DNA of 5,627 nt from Negativicutes bacterium UBA1444 (lineage in GTDB: Bacteria > Bacillota > Negativicutes > UBA1444). The stretch is from contig DCTI01000161.1 of assembly GCA_002329525.1 (NCBI GenBank), positions 1 to 5,627 on the forward strand, read 5' to 3'. A program made the position numbers and the translations under genes. How positions within the stretch are numbered: position 1 is the stretch's first letter; each line of letters begins with the position of its first letter. Below the pieces are notes generated by a model that saw only the letters and a program-made list of their open reading frames with translations, was not told the DNA's origin and ran no database searches. Below, one piece after another: positions 1-5,627 of the stretch.

Positions 1-445
1 CGTTGTAGATCTTGGCCCCTTCCGAGCCGTATTTCAGCATCGAACCCATGGCAGTGTCGCCATCGATATTGGCGTTGTCCCGTTTCAGGTTGCTGTTGCG
101 GGAATCGCTGGTGGCGATTTCGTCATAGGTTTTCATGAGGCGGGTGTTCATTTCCCGGGCCCGGGTCCGTTCCGCCCGATATAGGATGTACGCCTTGGCG
201 GCATCGGTCAGGCTGGCGTTCATCAACACTTTCTCAACGATATCCTGAATCTGTTCCACCGATGGCGCGGATCCGGTCGTCTGCACCAAACCTTCCGTTT
301 GTTCGACCACCTGGGTGGCGAGGCCCAGAGCCTGCTTTTCGTCGGCGGCGCCCACCGCCCGCAGAGCCTTGAAGATGGCGTTGGCGATTTTTTCGAGGTT
401 GAAGGGGACCTGTCGGCCATCCCGTTTGACAATCGTTGTAATCAT
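1..445 (-). CDS. nrdD: Anaerobic ribonucleoside-triphosphate reductase, N-terminal part (runs off left edge)
   Basis: This is the 5' end of a class III (oxygen-sensitive, glycyl-radical) ribonucleotide reductase, the cytoplasmic enzyme that reduces ribonucleoside triphosphates to deoxynucleotides during anaerobic growth. The 148 residues in the window begin MITTIVKRDGRQVPFNLEKI, a typical ATP-cone: VKRDGR at 6-11, the F-x-x-x-K-I motif at 15-20, and the closing helix KAYILYRAERTRAR at 84-97. ATP-cones are the allosteric on/off domains of reductases. The family-specific start of the catalytic domain follows, DNANIDGDTAMGSML at 123-137, which separates NrdD from NrdA and from the NrdR repressor. 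The glycyl-radical C terminus and any nrdG activase gene would lie outside the window. The ATG at 443-445 is preceded by GAGGAGGG (458-465) with a rather long 12-nt spacing. Upstream are a sigma-70-type promoter and two NrdR-like boxes. Composition matches the neighbouring minus-strand genes. The identification is firm; the remaining length cannot be seen. Confidence 0.93.
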   Translation of the reverse strand, partial: MITTIVKRDGRQVPFNLEKIANAIFKALRAVGAADEKQALGLATQVVEQTEGLVQTTGSAPSVEQIQDIVEKVLMNASLTDAAKAYILYRAERTRAREMNTRLMKTYDEIATSDSRNSNLKRDNANIDGDTAMGSMLKYGSEGAKIYN

Positions 446-492
446 GTTGTGTGGCTGCCCTCCTCAGTGAAGAATTGTTTTCCAGTGAGCTT

Positions 493-521
493 ATGATATC
501 ACTATATATTGTGTTTGTAAA
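493..521 (-). promoter_or_regulatory. nrdD promoter (-35 TTTACA, -10 TATCAT)
   Basis: On the minus strand TTTACA (516-521) is followed, after a 17-bp spacer, by TATCAT (493-498). Each hexamer is one base off the housekeeping consensus. Transcription would start near 486, giving a leader of about 40 nt before nrdD. The spacer is filled by an NrdR-like palindrome, so repressor binding would directly block RNA polymerase. No transcript data are available; the call rests on hexamer match, spacing and position. Confidence 0.7.
499..514. promoter_or_regulatory. NrdR box, promoter-proximal
   Basis: The 16-mer TCACTATATATTGTGT matches the NrdR-box consensus acaCwAtATaTwGtgt at 15 of 16 positions. 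NrdR is the zinc-finger/ATP-cone repressor that senses dATP/ATP and shuts off ribonucleotide reductase genes. The box sits between the -35 and -10 elements of the nrdD promoter. It pairs with a second box 32 bp away, the arrangement usual for NrdR sites. The nrdR gene itself is not in the window. Confidence 0.88.
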
Positions 522-530
522 TATTAAATT

Positions 531-546
531 GCGCTATATATTGTAA
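531..546. promoter_or_regulatory. NrdR box, promoter-distal
   Basis: GCGCTATATATTGTAA matches the NrdR-box consensus at 12 of 16 positions, including the whole central CTATATATTGT core. It lies just upstream of the nrdD -35 hexamer. Its offset from the proximal box is 32 bp (16-bp gap), about three helical turns, which puts both sites on the same DNA face for cooperative binding. It is weaker at its outer bases than the proximal box. Confidence 0.8.
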
Positions 547-557
547 AAATATTTGAC

Positions 558-585
558 AAAAAAGAGACCGGCGGCAACCGGTCTC
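558..585 (-). terminator. Intrinsic terminator of the nspC-dehydrogenase operon
   Basis: Read on the minus strand, GAGACCGG (578-585) pairs perfectly with CCGGTCTC (564-571) around a 6-nt loop, and the 8-bp stem is followed at once by six T (558-563). It lies 45 bp beyond the stop codon of the dehydrogenase gene and just before the nrdD control region. It therefore insulates nrdD from read-through of the polyamine operon. The plus-strand reading lacks a T run, so it acts in one direction. Confidence 0.9.
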
Positions 586-629
586 CACAGATAAGACAGT
601 TTTGCGATAGGGCGCTTATTTGGCGAATC

Positions 630-1889
630 TCAGACGGATTCGAGCGACTCAATGGCCGGCGGCAGGAACGCTTTCGGCGATTCCAGCACTTCCGTCGGCA
701 GTCCCATCTGGTTGAGCAGTTCAATGAAGGGAGTCGGGTCCAGTTCTTCCACGTTTACCATTCGTTTCACATTCCAGTCGCCGCGGGCAACCAAAATGGC
801 GGCGGCTGTCGCCGGCACGCCGGCGGTGTAGCTGATGGCCTGGGATTCGACTTCCTGGTAGCATTCGGCATGATCACAGATATTGTAGATGAAGATGTCC
901 CGGAACTTGCCGTCTTTGGTTCCCCGGATATAATTGCCGATGCAGGTTTTGCCGGTATAGTTTTTGGCCAGGGAAGAGGGATCGGGCAACAGGGCTTTTA
1001 ATACTCTAAGGGGCACGACTTCGGTGCCGTCGGACAGTTTGATCGGCACTTCCGAAGTCAGGCCAATATTCGACAATACCCGGAAAACGTTTAGATAATG
1101 GTCGCCAAAGCCCATCCAGAACCGGACGGAATTGGCGTCCATGTTCTTCGACAGCGAATGCAGTTCATCGTGGCCGGTCAGATAGACGGGCTGGCTGCCC
1201 ACCACCGGGAAATCATAATCCATCCGGATCGAGTGGACTTTTTGCAGCACCCACTTGCGGTCGATCCAGGTCCAGACTTTTTTGAACTCGCGGAAGTTGA
1301 TTTCCGTGTCGAAGTTTGTGGCGAAATATTTGCCGTGGCTACCGGCGTTGACATCCAAGATATCGATGGTGTCGATGGTATCGAAATAATCTTTCTTGGC
1401 GAGGGCGCACCAAGCGTTGACCACGCCCGGATCAAAGCCGATGCCCAAAATGGCGGTCTGATTGTTGGCCTTGAAACGCTCTTTGCGCTTCCATTCGTAA
1501 TTGGCGTACCAGGGTGGATTCTCGCAGACCTTGTCCGGCTCTTCGTGAATGGCAGTATCCATATATACGGCGCCGGTTTCCAGGCAGGCTTCCATGACCG
1601 ACATGTTAATAAAGGCCTGGCCCACGTTGATGACGATTTTGGATTTGGTGTCCCGGATCAGGTCCACCAGGGCAGGAACGTCCAATGCATTGACCTGCCG
1701 CGAATAGAGTTTGCGCGAAGGATCCTTCAGATGTTTCTTGCGCATCACGCTTTCAATGATGGCCTCACATTTTTTTCGCGTGCGCGACGCGATACAGATA
1801 TCCCCCAGGATATCGTTGTACATCGCACATTTGTGGGCAACCACATGCGCCACTCCACCAGCGCCGACGATCAATACATTTTTACGCAT
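630..1889 (-). CDS. Carboxynorspermidine/carboxyspermidine dehydrogenase (saccharopine dehydrogenase family)
   Basis: This 419-residue cytoplasmic enzyme belongs to the saccharopine dehydrogenase-like family. In family members paired with NspC, it reductively condenses a diamine (putrescine or 1,3-diaminopropane) with aspartate beta-semialdehyde, using NADPH, to give carboxyspermidine or carboxynorspermidine. The N-terminal Rossmann motif VLIVGAGGVAHVVAHK (5-20) has GAGGVA where many relatives have GAGGVG. Family segments include ICIASRTRKKCEAI (31-44), the GFDPGVVNAW block (151-160) and a C terminus with ELDPTPFIELLNQMGLP (382-398). The length is usual for this group and shorter than that of fused eukaryotic lysine-pathway proteins. 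The ATG at 1887-1889 has a strong GGGGAGG site (1896-1902) six bases upstream. The start lies 30 nt after the nspC stop, so the two genes are almost surely co-transcribed. A role in lysine metabolism is the alternative, but the nspC neighbour argues for polyamines. Substrate preference cannot be read from sequence. Confidence 0.9.
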   Translation of the reverse strand: MRKNVLIVGAGGVAHVVAHKCAMYNDILGDICIASRTRKKCEAIIESVMRKKHLKDPSRKLYSRQVNALDVPALVDLIRDTKSKIVINVGQAFINMSVMEACLETGAVYMDTAIHEEPDKVCENPPWYANYEWKRKERFKANNQTAILGIGFDPGVVNAWCALAKKDYFDTIDTIDILDVNAGSHGKYFATNFDTEINFREFKKVWTWIDRKWVLQKVHSIRMDYDFPVVGSQPVYLTGHDELHSLSKNMDANSVRFWMGFGDHYLNVFRVLSNIGLTSEVPIKLSDGTEVVPLRVLKALLPDPSSLAKNYTGKTCIGNYIRGTKDGKFRDIFIYNICDHAECYQEVESQAISYTAGVPATAAAILVARGDWNVKRMVNVEELDPTPFIELLNQMGLPTEVLESPKAFLPPAIESLESV

Positions 1890-1919
1890 TTTTTTCCTCC
1901 CCTGTCTGTTGTTTTATTT

Positions 1920-3023
1920 TCAGGACAAATTGTCCAGAAAATCCTTGTAGCCGAATTCCCGCAGCACTTCGATGTCCCCATTCAGGCGGCGCACGACGAT
2001 AGCCGGCATCTGCAGACCGTTGAACCAGTTCTTTTTGACCATCGTATAGCCGGCGGCGTCGGCAAACCGGACTTCATCGCCGACGGAGAGCGGGGCGGGA
2101 GGACGGTAGGTGCCGAAAATATCGCCGGCCAGGCAGGAACGGCCTGCTACCATGTATTCAGGCCCGCGTTCGGCTTGACCGTCGAATTTCGCCGACAAGC
2201 GGTAAATCAGCAGATCCAGCATGTGGCCCTCCACCGAGGCGTCCACGATGGCGACATCTTTTTCATTGTGCACGATGTCCACCACGGTCGTGACCAGTTC
2301 GGCGCAGCCGGTAATGGCGCTTTCGCCCGGCTCCAGGTAGATTTGCACTCCGAATTTGTCCGCGAAGTCTTTTAACCTGGCGCAAAAATCTTCCACCGGA
2401 TAGTCCGGCTTGGTGAAATACAGGCCGCCGCCCAGGCTGATCCATTCCACCCGGGATAACGCCTCGGCGTACTGCTCGCCAAGCGCGTCGAGATGTTCGG
2501 AAAAAGTGGCGAAATCATCGTTTTCGCAGTTGAAATGAAACATCAAGCCGCTGATCCGTGGCAAACAGCGCTGCAACTCAGCGGGATCGGCAACCCCCAG
2601 CCGGGAAAATTTCCGAACGGGGTCGGCCAGGTCGAAGTGGGAGTAGCTGAAGCCGGGGTTGACCCGCAGGCCCAGCGGTTTCGCTTTTACGGCTTCAAAG
2701 TGGGCGTCCAGTTGGGAGGTGGAATTGAAGATGATTTTATCGGCATAGCCGAGGATCTCGGTGATATCGGCTGGTGAATAGCCTACGCAGTAGGCATGGG
2801 TCTCCTTACCGAATTTTTCATAGCCCAGACGCGCCTCGAACAGCGAGCTGGAGGTCGTGCCGTCCATATATTGACGCATCAGGTCAAATACGCCCCAGGT
2901 CGAAAAGCATTTCAGAGCCAGCAGGGATTTGGCGCCCGAGCACTCACGGACCTGTTCCATGATCTTCATGTTACGCAATAGTTTGGTTTCATCGATGAAA
3001 TAGTAGGGAGTATTGATGTTCAT
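1920..3023 (-). CDS. nspC: Carboxynorspermidine/carboxyspermidine decarboxylase
   Basis: This 367-residue PLP enzyme of the alanine-racemase-fold (fold III) decarboxylase group removes CO2 from carboxyspermidine or carboxynorspermidine to give spermidine or norspermidine, the last step after the dehydrogenase encoded downstream. Visible motifs are the presumed PLP lysine K38 in LLALKCFS, HFNCEN at 163-168, the GGG phosphate loop at 198-200, EPGE at 231-234, and SCLAGD at 296-301 with catalytic-type C297. The C terminus carries AGYTMVKKNWFNG (324-336). The SCLAGD context and length point to NspC rather than LysA or ornithine decarboxylase. A TTG at 3050 would add nine residues, but the ATG at 3023 is preferred: it gives the family-like start MNINTPYYFIDE and has AGGAG (3034-3038) ten bases upstream. 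One oddity is DASVEGHMLD (261-270), where I would expect HMPD. It is the first gene of the operon. No gene for making the diamine precursor is in view. Confidence 0.92.
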   Translation of the reverse strand: MNINTPYYFIDETKLLRNMKIMEQVRECSGAKSLLALKCFSTWGVFDLMRQYMDGTTSSSLFEARLGYEKFGKETHAYCVGYSPADITEILGYADKIIFNSTSQLDAHFEAVKAKPLGLRVNPGFSYSHFDLADPVRKFSRLGVADPAELQRCLPRISGLMFHFNCENDDFATFSEHLDALGEQYAEALSRVEWISLGGGLYFTKPDYPVEDFCARLKDFADKFGVQIYLEPGESAITGCAELVTTVVDIVHNEKDVAIVDASVEGHMLDLLIYRLSAKFDGQAERGPEYMVAGRSCLAGDIFGTYRPPAPLSVGDEVRFADAAGYTMVKKNWFNGLQMPAIVVRRLNGDIEVLREFGYKDFLDNLS

Positions 3024-3033
3024 TCTTACGAAG

Positions 3034-3038
3034 CTCCT
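3034..3038 (-). promoter_or_regulatory. Ribosome binding site that sets the nspC start
   Basis: AGGAG on the minus strand lies ten bases before the ATG at 3021-3023. The upstream in-frame TTG at 3048-3050 has no comparable purine-rich site, so the shorter protein is preferred. Confidence 0.65.
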
Positions 3039-3078
3039 GTCGTTTCCCAATGGATTAAATAAAAAGTCATCAAGCTAT

Positions 3079-3107
3079 ATCATATCAATTATTGCAGGAT
3101 TTGTCGA
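3079..3107 (-). promoter_or_regulatory. Promoter of the nspC operon (-35 TCGACA, -10 TATGAT)
   Basis: On the minus strand TCGACA (3102-3107) and TATGAT (3079-3084) are separated by exactly 17 bp, and each is one base off consensus. Transcription would begin near 3072, leaving a leader of about 50 nt before the nspC ATG. I see no riboswitch-like structure in that short leader. The operon is divergent from the chemoreceptor gene, with 268 bp between the two start codons. Confidence 0.7.
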
Positions 3108-3214
3108 ATGGAACGGAAAAAATTATCGAGCCAGCTAGAAGTCTGATCTACAGCCTGAAATGTTGGCAGGGGAGTTGTAAAGGCAGTTGTGAATTAGCAG
3201 GAAAATAAGTGAAA

Positions 3215-3242
3215 TTGTCGAAAAATATAATTAACGTATAGA
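3215..3242 (+). promoter_or_regulatory. Candidate promoter of the chemoreceptor gene (weak)
   Basis: The AT-rich stretch before the receptor gene contains TTGTCG (3215-3220), a 16-bp spacer and TATAGA (3237-3242). Each hexamer matches the housekeeping consensus at four of six positions. A perfect TATAAT also occurs at 3226-3231 but lacks a matching -35. Chemoreceptor genes are often read by the flagellar sigma factor, and I found no convincing site of that type. This is a tentative placement only. Confidence 0.25.
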
Positions 3243-3277
3243 CAAGTCCTGATTGACAACCGGCATAAGGACTGTAT

Positions 3278-3284
3278 GGGAGGT
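3278..3284 (+). promoter_or_regulatory. Ribosome binding site that sets the chemoreceptor start
   Basis: GGGAGGT is followed by a 7-nt spacer and the ATG at 3292-3294. This makes that ATG a far better start than the in-frame TTG at 3253, which has no such site. Confidence 0.8.
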
Positions 3285-3291
3285 AGGCAGG

Positions 3292-5115
3292 ATGTCGTGG
3301 TTCCAGAGTATTCGCTTCCGGCTCATGGGGTTGATCGCTTTATTGGTGATCACGGCGCTGGCTGTGGTTTCCGGCGGCGGGTATTATTTTTCGGAAAAAT
3401 ATCTGGGTGAAAGTCTGGATCAAACCGAACGGGCCGTCGCGGAAACCGCGATCACCCGGATTCAGGGCGAAATGCAGACCGGTATGGTGCAACTGGAAGA
3501 ACTGGCGAATACCGCCCGGGTGCAAAGCGGCGACCGGGCTCAGCTTCAACCGGCCTTGACCAGCCTGTTCCAGCGGAGCGGCCGGTTCGATCATGTCTTC
3601 TATGCGGCGATGGATGGCGCGTCCGTCAGTGATGAAGGCACGACCGGACAATATGCCGACCGGGAATATTTCAAGAAAGTCGTCGAGACCAAAAAGCCCT
3701 ATATTTCCGATCCTTTGATATCCCGGACGACGGGCAAGCAGTCGGTCGTCATGATCGTGCCGGTTATCAAGCCCGGAACCGGTGAAATGACCGGGGTCGT
3801 GTTCGGGACCTATTCCGCCGAAAAACTGTTGCCGGTAATCAAAATTATTAAATTCAAGGAAAAAGGGTACGGCGCCCTGCTGGATGACAACGGCGTTTAT
3901 CTGGTCCATCCGACCCGCCCCGACCTGAACGGGAAAATGAACCTGAGAACCGGAGCCATTGACGAGGAAGTCAAAAAGAAATTGCCACCGAATACGGCAT
4001 TGGATCCTCAGTTACTCAACGGCTTCAAAAAAGTGACGGAAACAGGCGAACGACTGCGTTTTCCGTATAAGGCCACCAACGGAGCGGAGCAGGTTGGCTC
4101 GCTGAATGTCATTCCGCTGCCGGGCGGGCAACGCTGGGTGTTGCTGCTGACTACCAGCCAGGCGGATGCCACCAGTGAAACCGCGGCATTGTCGAAAATT
4201 TTGATCGGCTTGGCCTTAGCGTGCCTGGTAGTGGCGTTGCTCGTTACATTTTGGGCCAGCGGATCGTTTGTGCGGCCGATTGTAAAAATTTCTGCGGTTG
4301 CCCGGGAGATTGCCGGCGGCAATTTGCAGGAAATCCGCAAGGATGGCAACGACCAAAGCGAGATTGGACAGCTTTGGGACAATATCATTCTGATGAATCA
4401 GAACCTACGCAGTCTGGTGCAACAGGTCCAGAACCAATCTCACCAGTTGGCTGCCTCCAGTGAGGAGCTGACTGCGGGGGCTCACCAGTCGGCGGATGCG
4501 GCCAATCAGGTCGCCGGATCCATCACGGAAATGGCCAAAGGCAGCGAGGACCAAGTGGCGGCGGTCAATGAAACGGCGGCTATCGTCCAGCAGATTTCGG
4601 CTACGATCGAAGAAGTTGCCCTGACCGCCCGCGAAATGGCCACGATGGCGGAAAAAGCGGTGTTGGCGACCAACGGCGGTCAACAGGCGGTGGACCGGGC
4701 CGTGGCGCAGATGGGCAGTGTCGGCGAAGGTGCCCGCAAGGCGCATGCGGCGGCAGGCGATCTGGAAAGCGGGTCGCGCCAGATTGAGGAAATCGTCGGA
4801 CTGATTTCCAATATCGCCGGACAGACGAACCTACTGGCGCTGAATGCGGCGATCGAAGCGGCGCGAGCTGGCGAGCAGGGCAGAGGCTTTGCTGTCGTAG
4901 CAGAGGAGGTTCGCAAGCTGGCAGAGCAGTCCAGAGCAGCTACAGAAAGTATCAAAAAGACCTTGACTGATATGAACAAGGCTGTAAATGATATTGCCCA
5001 GTCTGTTAGCACTATTGAAGCTATTGGCCAGCAGCAGGCTCAGAGCACTAGACAGATTACGGATAATCTTGGCAAGGTAAATTCTGCTACCGACGATTTG
5101 AAGAAGATTATGTAA
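3292..5115 (+). CDS. Methyl-accepting chemotaxis protein with Cache sensor; probable chimera with shortened C-terminal arm
   Basis: This 607-residue inner-membrane chemoreceptor would signal through CheW/CheA to the flagellar motor or a related output. In order: a short basic N terminus and TM1 (about 11-33); an extracytoplasmic Cache-type sensor (about 40-290) with [10 protein letters not shown] (121-130) and PYISDPLIS (136-144); TM2 (about 302-322); HAMP (about 323-375, with the RPI start at 328-330); and a signalling coiled coil from about 378. The hairpin tip, [12 protein letters not shown] (521-532), is canonical. The RxWY-type signature of amino-acid-binding Cache domains is absent, so the ligand is unknown. 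About 150 residues lie between HAMP and the tip, but only about 80 after it, whereas the two arms normally match; the second methylation helix should be missing. Codon use shifts at the tip, suggesting recombination or an assembly join. There is no CheR/CheB-tethering tail such as NWETF. The ATG is chosen over TTG 3253 because of the GGGAGGT site. Family assignment is secure; integrity is doubtful. Confidence 0.9.
   Translation: MSWFQSIRFRLMGLIALLVITALAVVSGGGYYFSEKYLGESLDQTERAVAETAITRIQGEMQTGMVQLEELANTARVQSGDRAQLQPALTSLFQRSGRFDHVFYAAMDGASVSDEGTTGQYADREYFKKVVETKKPYISDPLISRTTGKQSVVMIVPVIKPGTGEMTGVVFGTYSAEKLLPVIKIIKFKEKGYGALLDDNGVYLVHPTRPDLNGKMNLRTGAIDEEVKKKLPPNTALDPQLLNGFKKVTETGERLRFPYKATNGAEQVGSLNVIPLPGGQRWVLLLTTSQADATSETAALSKILIGLALACLVVALLVTFWASGSFVRPIVKISAVAREIAGGNLQEIRKDGNDQSEIGQLWDNIILMNQNLRSLVQQVQNQSHQLAASSEELTAGAHQSADAANQVAGSITEMAKGSEDQVAAVNETAAIVQQISATIEEVALTAREMATMAEKAVLATNGGQQAVDRAVAQMGSVGEGARKAHAAAGDLESGSRQIEEIVGLISNIAGQTNLLALNAAIEAARAGEQGRGFAVVAEEVRKLAEQSRAATESIKKTLTDMNKAVNDIAQSVSTIEAIGQQQAQSTRQITDNLGKVNSATDDLKKIM
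4822..4926 (+). other. Composition breakpoint at the receptor hairpin tip
   Basis: Hand counts give 121 G+C in 180 bases for 4621-4800 and 80 in 180 for 4921-5100. Of 33 alanine codons in 4441-4860, 28 are GCG or GCC; of the 11 from 4867 to the stop, ten are GCT or GCA. AGA encodes arginine once in over 20 cases before residue 530 and three times in four after it. The switch occurs inside the most conserved stretch of all chemoreceptors, where two different genes would share the most identity. The change is seen directly; its cause is inferred. Confidence 0.75.
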
Positions 5116-5126
5116 ATTTTGTTTAG

Positions 5127-5233
5127 AATATCCTGCAGTGTAGCGATGTTTTTCATGAAGGCGCCAGGCCTGCCTCTGAATAAGGTGGCTGATGACGGTG
5201 CAGCATTACAATATTTCCTCGCTGCAGGATATT
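5127..5233. repeat. 107-bp imperfect palindrome with 12-bp perfect terminal inverted repeats
   Basis: AATATCCTGCAG (5127-5138) and CTGCAGGATATT (5222-5233) are perfect reverse complements. Further arms nest inside: TGTA-GCG-ATG (5139-5148) pairs with CATTACA (5204-5210) leaving a 3-nt bulge, and GCC-TG-CCT (5168-5175) pairs with AGG-T-GGC (5183-5189) around a 7-nt loop. A run of T follows the right arm. The right arm can also form a short local hairpin, TCCT/AGGA (5216-5219 with 5226-5229). This nesting suits a MITE/REP-like interspersed repeat, or a structured RNA ending in a terminator. It starts 12 bp after the receptor stop codon. No clear target-site duplication and no transposase gene are seen. 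Confidence 0.6.
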
Positions 5234-5271
5234 TTTATTAGTGTGGTAATTTATATGGTAAAGGTAAATAG

Positions 5272-5301
5272 CCTCGGAGAGGAATATCTCGGAGGTTTTT
5301 T
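5272..5301 (+). terminator. Intrinsic terminator between the receptor gene and rsmH
   Basis: CCTCGGAGA (5272-5280) pairs with TCTCGGAGG (5287-5295), eight of nine positions with one G-G mismatch, around a 6-nt loop, followed by six T (5296-5301). It can end transcription from the receptor side. Because it lies only 54 bp before the rsmH start codon and I see no good promoter in those 54 bp, it could instead be an attenuator in the rsmH leader. Confidence 0.85.
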
Positions 5302-5355
5302 CTGTTTTGGAATTAAGGATGGAAATTTGAAATTTTTGAGAATAGGGTGATAAGA

Positions 5356-5627
5356 ATGGCAGAGCAGAGATTACAGGAACAGGAGCCTCAGGTGCATAAA
5401 AGGCGGGTGCGGTACAAGGGAAAATATCCTCGGAAATTTAGCGAGCAATACAAGGAGCTGAATCCAGAAAAATACGGTGAGGCAGTGTCCCGTGTTATCT
5501 CCAAGGGCAATACCCCGGCAGGAATGCATATACCTATTATGGTGGAGGAAATATTGGAGGTGTTGAATATTCAGCCGGGAGAGCAGGGCTTTGATGGTAC
5601 TCTTGGCTATGGCGGTCATACCAGGGC
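5356..5627 (+). CDS. rsmH: RsmH/MraW-like 16S rRNA (cytosine-N4) methyltransferase with N-terminal extension (runs off right edge)
   Basis: Ninety complete codons are visible. Residues 58-90 align with the start of RsmH, the SAM-dependent enzyme that N4-methylates C1402 of 16S rRNA: HIPIMVEEIL (58-67), then the SAM-binding motif DGTLGYGGHT (80-89), with GYGG where the common form has G-x-GG. About 55 residues precede this core, including KRRVRYKGKYPRKF (15-28) and ELNPEKYGEAVSRVISKGN (34-52). Most RsmH proteins begin only a few residues before the HxPV-like motif. I recall extended forms of this type in clostridia and Negativicutes, but could not check. The ATG at 5356 has a purine-rich AGGGTGA (5344-5350) just upstream; an in-frame GTG at 5347 is a less likely start. 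The gene is not followed or preceded here by the usual mraZ/ftsL cell-division genes, so it may be a stand-alone paralogue rather than the dcw-cluster copy. Alanine here is GCA throughout, like the receptor's tail. The catalytic half is not in view. Confidence 0.8.
   Translation, partial: MAEQRLQEQEPQVHKRRVRYKGKYPRKFSEQYKELNPEKYGEAVSRVISKGNTPAGMHIPIMVEEILEVLNIQPGEQGFDGTLGYGGHTR

Noticed and set aside
1921..1935. Small palindrome GGACAAATTGTCC at the end of nspC, as an internal terminator
   Set aside because: With only a one-base centre it cannot fold beyond about four pairs and has no T run. The downstream gene is 30 nt away with a strong ribosome binding site, which favours co-transcription.
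1098..2375. Long plus-strand open frame of 425 codons
   Set aside because: It runs antisense across the dehydrogenase and nspC genes, both of which have strong family motifs, ribosome binding sites and a shared promoter. The translation resembles no family I know and is a by-product of GC-rich codon structure.
3051..3291. Flagellar sigma factor promoter for the receptor gene (TAAA-N15-GCAGGAAA at 3178-3204)
   Set aside because: The -10 part matches the expected GCCGATAA at only five of eight positions, which is close to chance in an AT-rich gap.
3340..3909. Minus-strand open frame of 189 codons inside the chemoreceptor gene
   Set aside because: It is fully antisense to the Cache domain coding region, has no recognisable domain, and no ribosome binding site was evident.
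5146..5239. Open frame in the receptor's reading frame after its stop (starting MFFMKAPGLP), as a lost C-terminal tail
   Set aside because: It shows no coiled-coil heptads or chemoreceptor motifs and coincides with the palindromic element, so read-through would not restore a receptor arm.
5255..5350. 31-codon open frame ending six bases before the rsmH start, as a leader peptide
   Set aside because: There is no Shine-Dalgarno site before its ATG, it contains the terminator hairpin, and the peptide has no regulatory codon run. It is most likely chance.

Overview
The window reads as a bacterial chromosomal segment, most likely from a Firmicute and plausibly a Negativicute (Sporomusa/Selenomonas relatives). 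This rests on gene content: an anaerobic ribonucleotide reductase with NrdR boxes, the carboxyspermidine route to polyamines, a Cache-domain chemoreceptor, and a long-form RsmH-like methyltransferase. The taxonomic call is inference; no rRNA or other marker is present. There are five protein genes: two run off the window ends, and one of the three complete genes (the chemoreceptor) looks chimeric.

Left part (1-3107, all on the minus strand). The 5' end of nrdD (anaerobic class III ribonucleoside-triphosphate reductase) leaves the window on the left. Its promoter carries two NrdR-box-like palindromes 32 bp apart, one filling the -35/-10 spacer. A strong intrinsic terminator separates this promoter from the next transcription unit upstream. 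That unit is a two-gene operon, nspC (carboxynorspermidine/carboxyspermidine decarboxylase) followed by a carboxynorspermidine/carboxyspermidine dehydrogenase gene, read from a good sigma-70-type promoter at 3079-3107. The two enzymes are consecutive steps making spermidine or norspermidine from a diamine and aspartate semialdehyde.

Middle (3292-5115, plus strand). A divergently transcribed gene encodes a membrane chemoreceptor: TM1, extracytoplasmic Cache domain, TM2, HAMP, then signalling coiled coil. The signalling hairpin is lopsided, with about 150 residues before the tip and only about 80 after it. Base composition and codon use change abruptly at the tip (about 4867): GC falls from 67% (4621-4800) to 44% (4921-5100), and alanine codons switch from GCG/GCC to GCT/GCA. 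I read this as a recombination junction between two receptor genes or an assembly join, and everything to its right may have a different origin from everything to its left.

Right part (5116-5627). A 240-bp gap holds a 107-bp imperfect palindrome with 12-bp perfect terminal inverted repeats (5127-5233), possibly a MITE-like repeat or a structured RNA, and an intrinsic terminator (5272-5301). Then comes the start of an rsmH/mraW-like rRNA methyltransferase gene with an N-terminal extension of about 55 residues, cut by the right edge. I found no tRNA, rRNA, CRISPR array or transposase gene. The features that most deserve checking are the chimeric receptor junction and the palindromic element.
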